From Peribacillus simplex NBRC 15720 = DSM 1321 (GTDB taxonomy: Bacteria > Bacillota > Bacilli > Bacillales > DSM-1321), in NCBI RefSeq assembly GCF_002243645.1, contig NZ_CP017704.1, forward strand, positions 3,614,001 to 3,678,000: DNA of 64,000 nucleotides. Direction: 5' to 3'. Both the position numbers and the translations under genes were made by a program. This document shows, one piece after another, positions 62,547 to 64,000 of this stretch (position 1 is its first letter; each line of letters begins with the position of its first letter). The notes under the pieces are model-generated. The model was not told the origin of the DNA. It was given only the letters and a program-made list of their open reading frames with translations, and ran no database searches.

Positions 62547-62993
62547 ATGAAGCGGATTTTCCGTAGTAAAATATTTTATTTATTAATCTTCTTGGTTACT
62601 TTGGGGATTGTGCTGATTTTTAATAATGACAAAGAACCAACTGAGAAATTAACTGAAGATGAATTTTTTACGACTTTAGAGGATGGTAAAGTGACATTTT
62701 TAGAATTGGAGTCACAAAAAAGTGCTTATGAAATAAGAGGTCGGCTGGTTGGGTATGAAAAGGATCAATACTTTATCGCGTCTGTACCAAATAGTGAAAT
62801 TTCGCTAGATAGAATGAACAATGCCGTAGGGGAACATGATATAGGAAAAATTGAGTTTAAGCCAGAAGACACAGAGACAAGTGGATGGGTCACTCTTCTT
62901 ACAACGACCATTCCGTTCATAATTATTTTCATCCTGTTTGTGGTCGTTTTACTAATTACAGTTGTAATAAAAAGATTGAACCGTCCTAGATAA
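62547..62993 (+). CDS. Stand-alone FtsH N-terminal membrane module (no AAA or protease domain)
   Basis: This 148-residue protein has TM1 (FYLLIFLVTLGIVLIF), an extracytoplasmic domain and TM2 (LLTTTIPFIIIFILFVVVLL), ending KRLNRPR. It reads like the first ~130 residues of Bacillus FtsH: MKRIFRSKIFYLLIF, then LTEDEFFTTLEDGKV, GYEKDQYFIASVPNSE and TSGWVTLLTTTIPF are family hallmarks. The AAA ATPase and zinc protease that follow in FtsH are absent. GGGAGAAGG precedes ATG 62547. It could be a regulator assembling with FtsH, or a decayed duplicate. Confidence 0.72.
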   Translation: MKRIFRSKIFYLLIFLVTLGIVLIFNNDKEPTEKLTEDEFFTTLEDGKVTFLELESQKSAYEIRGRLVGYEKDQYFIASVPNSEISLDRMNNAVGEHDIGKIEFKPEDTETSGWVTLLTTTIPFIIIFILFVVVLLITVVIKRLNRPR

Positions 62994-63007
62994 TAAACTC
63001 TCCATTT

Positions 63008-63605
63008 TTTCGGAGATAAAACAATAGAATTCGTCGATATATTTCTAATTTCGGAGATAAAACTGTAGAATTCGTCGATATATCTAATTTCGGAGATAAA
63101 ACAATAGAATTCGTCGATATATCTCATTTCGGAGATAAAACTATAGAATTCGTCGATATATCTAATTTCGGAGATAAAACTATAGAATTCGTCGATATAT
63201 ATCTCATTTCGGAGATAAAACTATAGAATTCGTCGATATATATCTAATTTCGGAGATAAAACTATAGAATTCGTCGATATATATCTCATTTCGGAGATAA
63301 AACTATAGAATTCGTCGATATATCTCATTTCGGAGATAAAACTATAGAATTCGTCGATATATATCTCATTTCGGAGATAAAACTATAGAATTCGTCGATA
63401 TATCTCATTTCGGAGATAAAACTATAGAATTCGTCGATATATATCTCATTTCGGAGATAAAACTATAGAATTCGTTGATATATCTCATTTCGGAGATAAA
63501 ACTATAGAATTCGTCGATATATATCTCATTTCGGAGATAAAACTATAGAATTCGTCGATATATCTAATTTCGGAGATAAAACTATAAGTTTCGTCGATAT
63601 TTCTG
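63008..63605 (+). repeat. 15-unit tandem array, 39/41-bp alternating period
   Basis: Units starting CGGAGATAAAAC lie at 63011, 63052, 63091, 63130, 63169, 63210, 63251, 63292, 63331, 63372, 63411, 63452, 63491, 63532 and 63571. Each has TAGAATTCGTCGATAT, then ATCTCATTT or ATCTAATTT. Length differences come from one extra TA. From 63251 on, 41 and 39 alternate strictly, giving an 80-bp higher-order unit. GAGATA and TATCTC inside each unit can pair. Confidence 0.95.
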
Positions 63606-63686
63606 ACTTCTGCAAAAAAAGAGATAAACCTTTAAAATGATATTGAAGATTGCTGAATAGTTTGATAGAATAAAATAAATGAAAAA

Positions 63687-63757
63687 GACTATGTGCAACT
63701 GGCGAAACACGGATAACCGTGAGGGAACACATAGTGTCGTAGCCGTTCGCCTGGGCA
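63687..63757 (+). promoter_or_regulatory. ZTP (pfl) riboswitch
   Basis: P1 is ACTATGTG (63688-63695) with CACATAGT (63728-63735). Inside are ACTGGCGAA, the stem CACGG/CCGTG and GAGGGAAC. It ends in the hallmark TCGCCTGGGCA (63747-63757). These match the ZTP aptamer consensus. It should sense ZTP/ZMP, a signal of folate shortage. Confidence 0.85.
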
Positions 63758-63790
63758 GAGGTAAGGGATTTTATCCCTTGCCTCTTTCTG
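63758..63790 (+). terminator. ZTP riboswitch terminator
   Basis: GAGGTAAGGGAT (63758-63769) pairs with ATCCCTTGCCTC (63773-63784) with a 3-nt loop, then TTTCTGT. It directly follows the aptamer's last conserved bases, so ligand-dependent readthrough is expected. Confidence 0.88.
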
Positions 63791-63900
63791 TATATTAACA
63801 GATAGTGAAGGTTTAAAGGATGCAGATTTTCATGGGCTTAAAAATCTTGTCAGTATTTTGAAATTTCAAAACTATCATAATCAAAAGAGGAGCAAACAAA

Positions 63901-64000
63901 ATGAGCACAATACTTTTAGAAAAAGTCAAAACGATCAAAGCGTTAAATAATATTGCCGAAAGCGGGCTAAATGTATTCAACAAAGGCGATTTTAAAGTCG
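63901..64000 (+). CDS. Partial gene under ZTP riboswitch control
   Basis: ATG 63901, ten bases after AGAGGAG, opens 33 codons to the window end: MSTILLEKVKTIKALNNI, then AESGLNVFNKGDFKV. The LLEKVKTIKAL start is loosely like CodY (LLQKTRxINxML), but this is too short for an assignment. Genes under ZTP riboswitches usually serve folate or purine metabolism. Confidence 0.6.
   Translation, partial: MSTILLEKVKTIKALNNIAESGLNVFNKGDFKV

Noticed and set aside
63008..63605. CRISPR array
   Set aside because: There are no unique spacers; the whole unit repeats and no cas gene is near.
62765..63732. Minus-strand open frames with ISTNSIVLSPK-type repeats
   Set aside because: They arise from the tandem array; unit lengths of 39 and 41 bp do not keep one frame, and no RBS is present.

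Overview
The window looks like chromosome from a low-GC Gram-positive spore former of the family Bacillaceae. The gene content and intergenic repeats suggest the Peribacillus (Bacillus simplex / frigoritolerans) group. The evidence is consistent Bacillus-type ribosome binding sites, Fur, S-box and ZTP regulatory elements, a CYP102A (P450 BM3) locus with its TetR repressor, FbpA-type peptides, an OxdC-like oxalate decarboxylase and DUF4183 remnants. The genus is an inference. I saw no rRNA, tRNA or CRISPR array.

Layout. 0-4.2 kb: a Fur-controlled ferric-siderophore/citrate ABC importer. 4.3-8.4 kb: oxalate decarboxylase, an MDR oxidoreductase and an amidohydrolase (SAH/MTA deaminase family). 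8.4-10 kb: a solo TnpB element of the IS200/IS605 class with a likely omega RNA at its right end. 10-15.5 kb: a DUF4440 gene, a GNAT gene broken by a nonsense codon, then a SAM-I riboswitch driving metN-metI-metQ and an M20 amidohydrolase. 15.5-20.8 kb: two FbpA-like peptides, small metabolic genes, a PAP2 phosphatase, fabZ-Nudix, a LOG protein and MazG. 21-25 kb: the fatty-acid hydroxylase locus, with a TetR repressor, two BM3R1-type operators and a 1055-residue P450-reductase fusion. 25-34 kb: Nudix, an NCS1 permease, small proteins, and a MocR regulator divergent from azlCD with two matching inverted repeats. 34.7-37 kb: D-serine ammonia-lyase divergent from an XRE-cupin regulator.

37-47.6 kb is the accessory, decaying part. 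It holds two intact IS110-family transposases with candidate bridge-RNA regions, several unknown secreted or spore-type small proteins, and remnants of an SDR, two DUF4183 proteins and a GNAT. It also has many copies of a short dispersed repeat. 47.8-51.3 kb: an apparent operon of MarR regulator, threonine aldolase, AlaX tRNA-editing protein and PhzF isomerase. 51.4-54.2 kb: a response regulator, histidine kinase and PepSY protein. 54.5-57 kb: carbonic anhydrase with a SulP transporter. 57-62.5 kb: a class D beta-lactamase, hydrolases, a solitary EIIA-Glc and a GNAT. 62.5-64 kb: a stand-alone copy of the FtsH N-terminal membrane module, a striking 15-unit tandem array with 39/41-bp alternation, and a ZTP riboswitch with terminator before a gene cut by the window end.

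The points most worth a second look are the FtsH-like mini protein with its adjoining array, the two non-coding RNA-guided element types (TnpB/omega RNA and IS110/bridge RNA), the atypical active-site lid of the oxalate decarboxylase, the threonine aldolase-AlaX-PhzF operon, and the two repeat families spread between genes.
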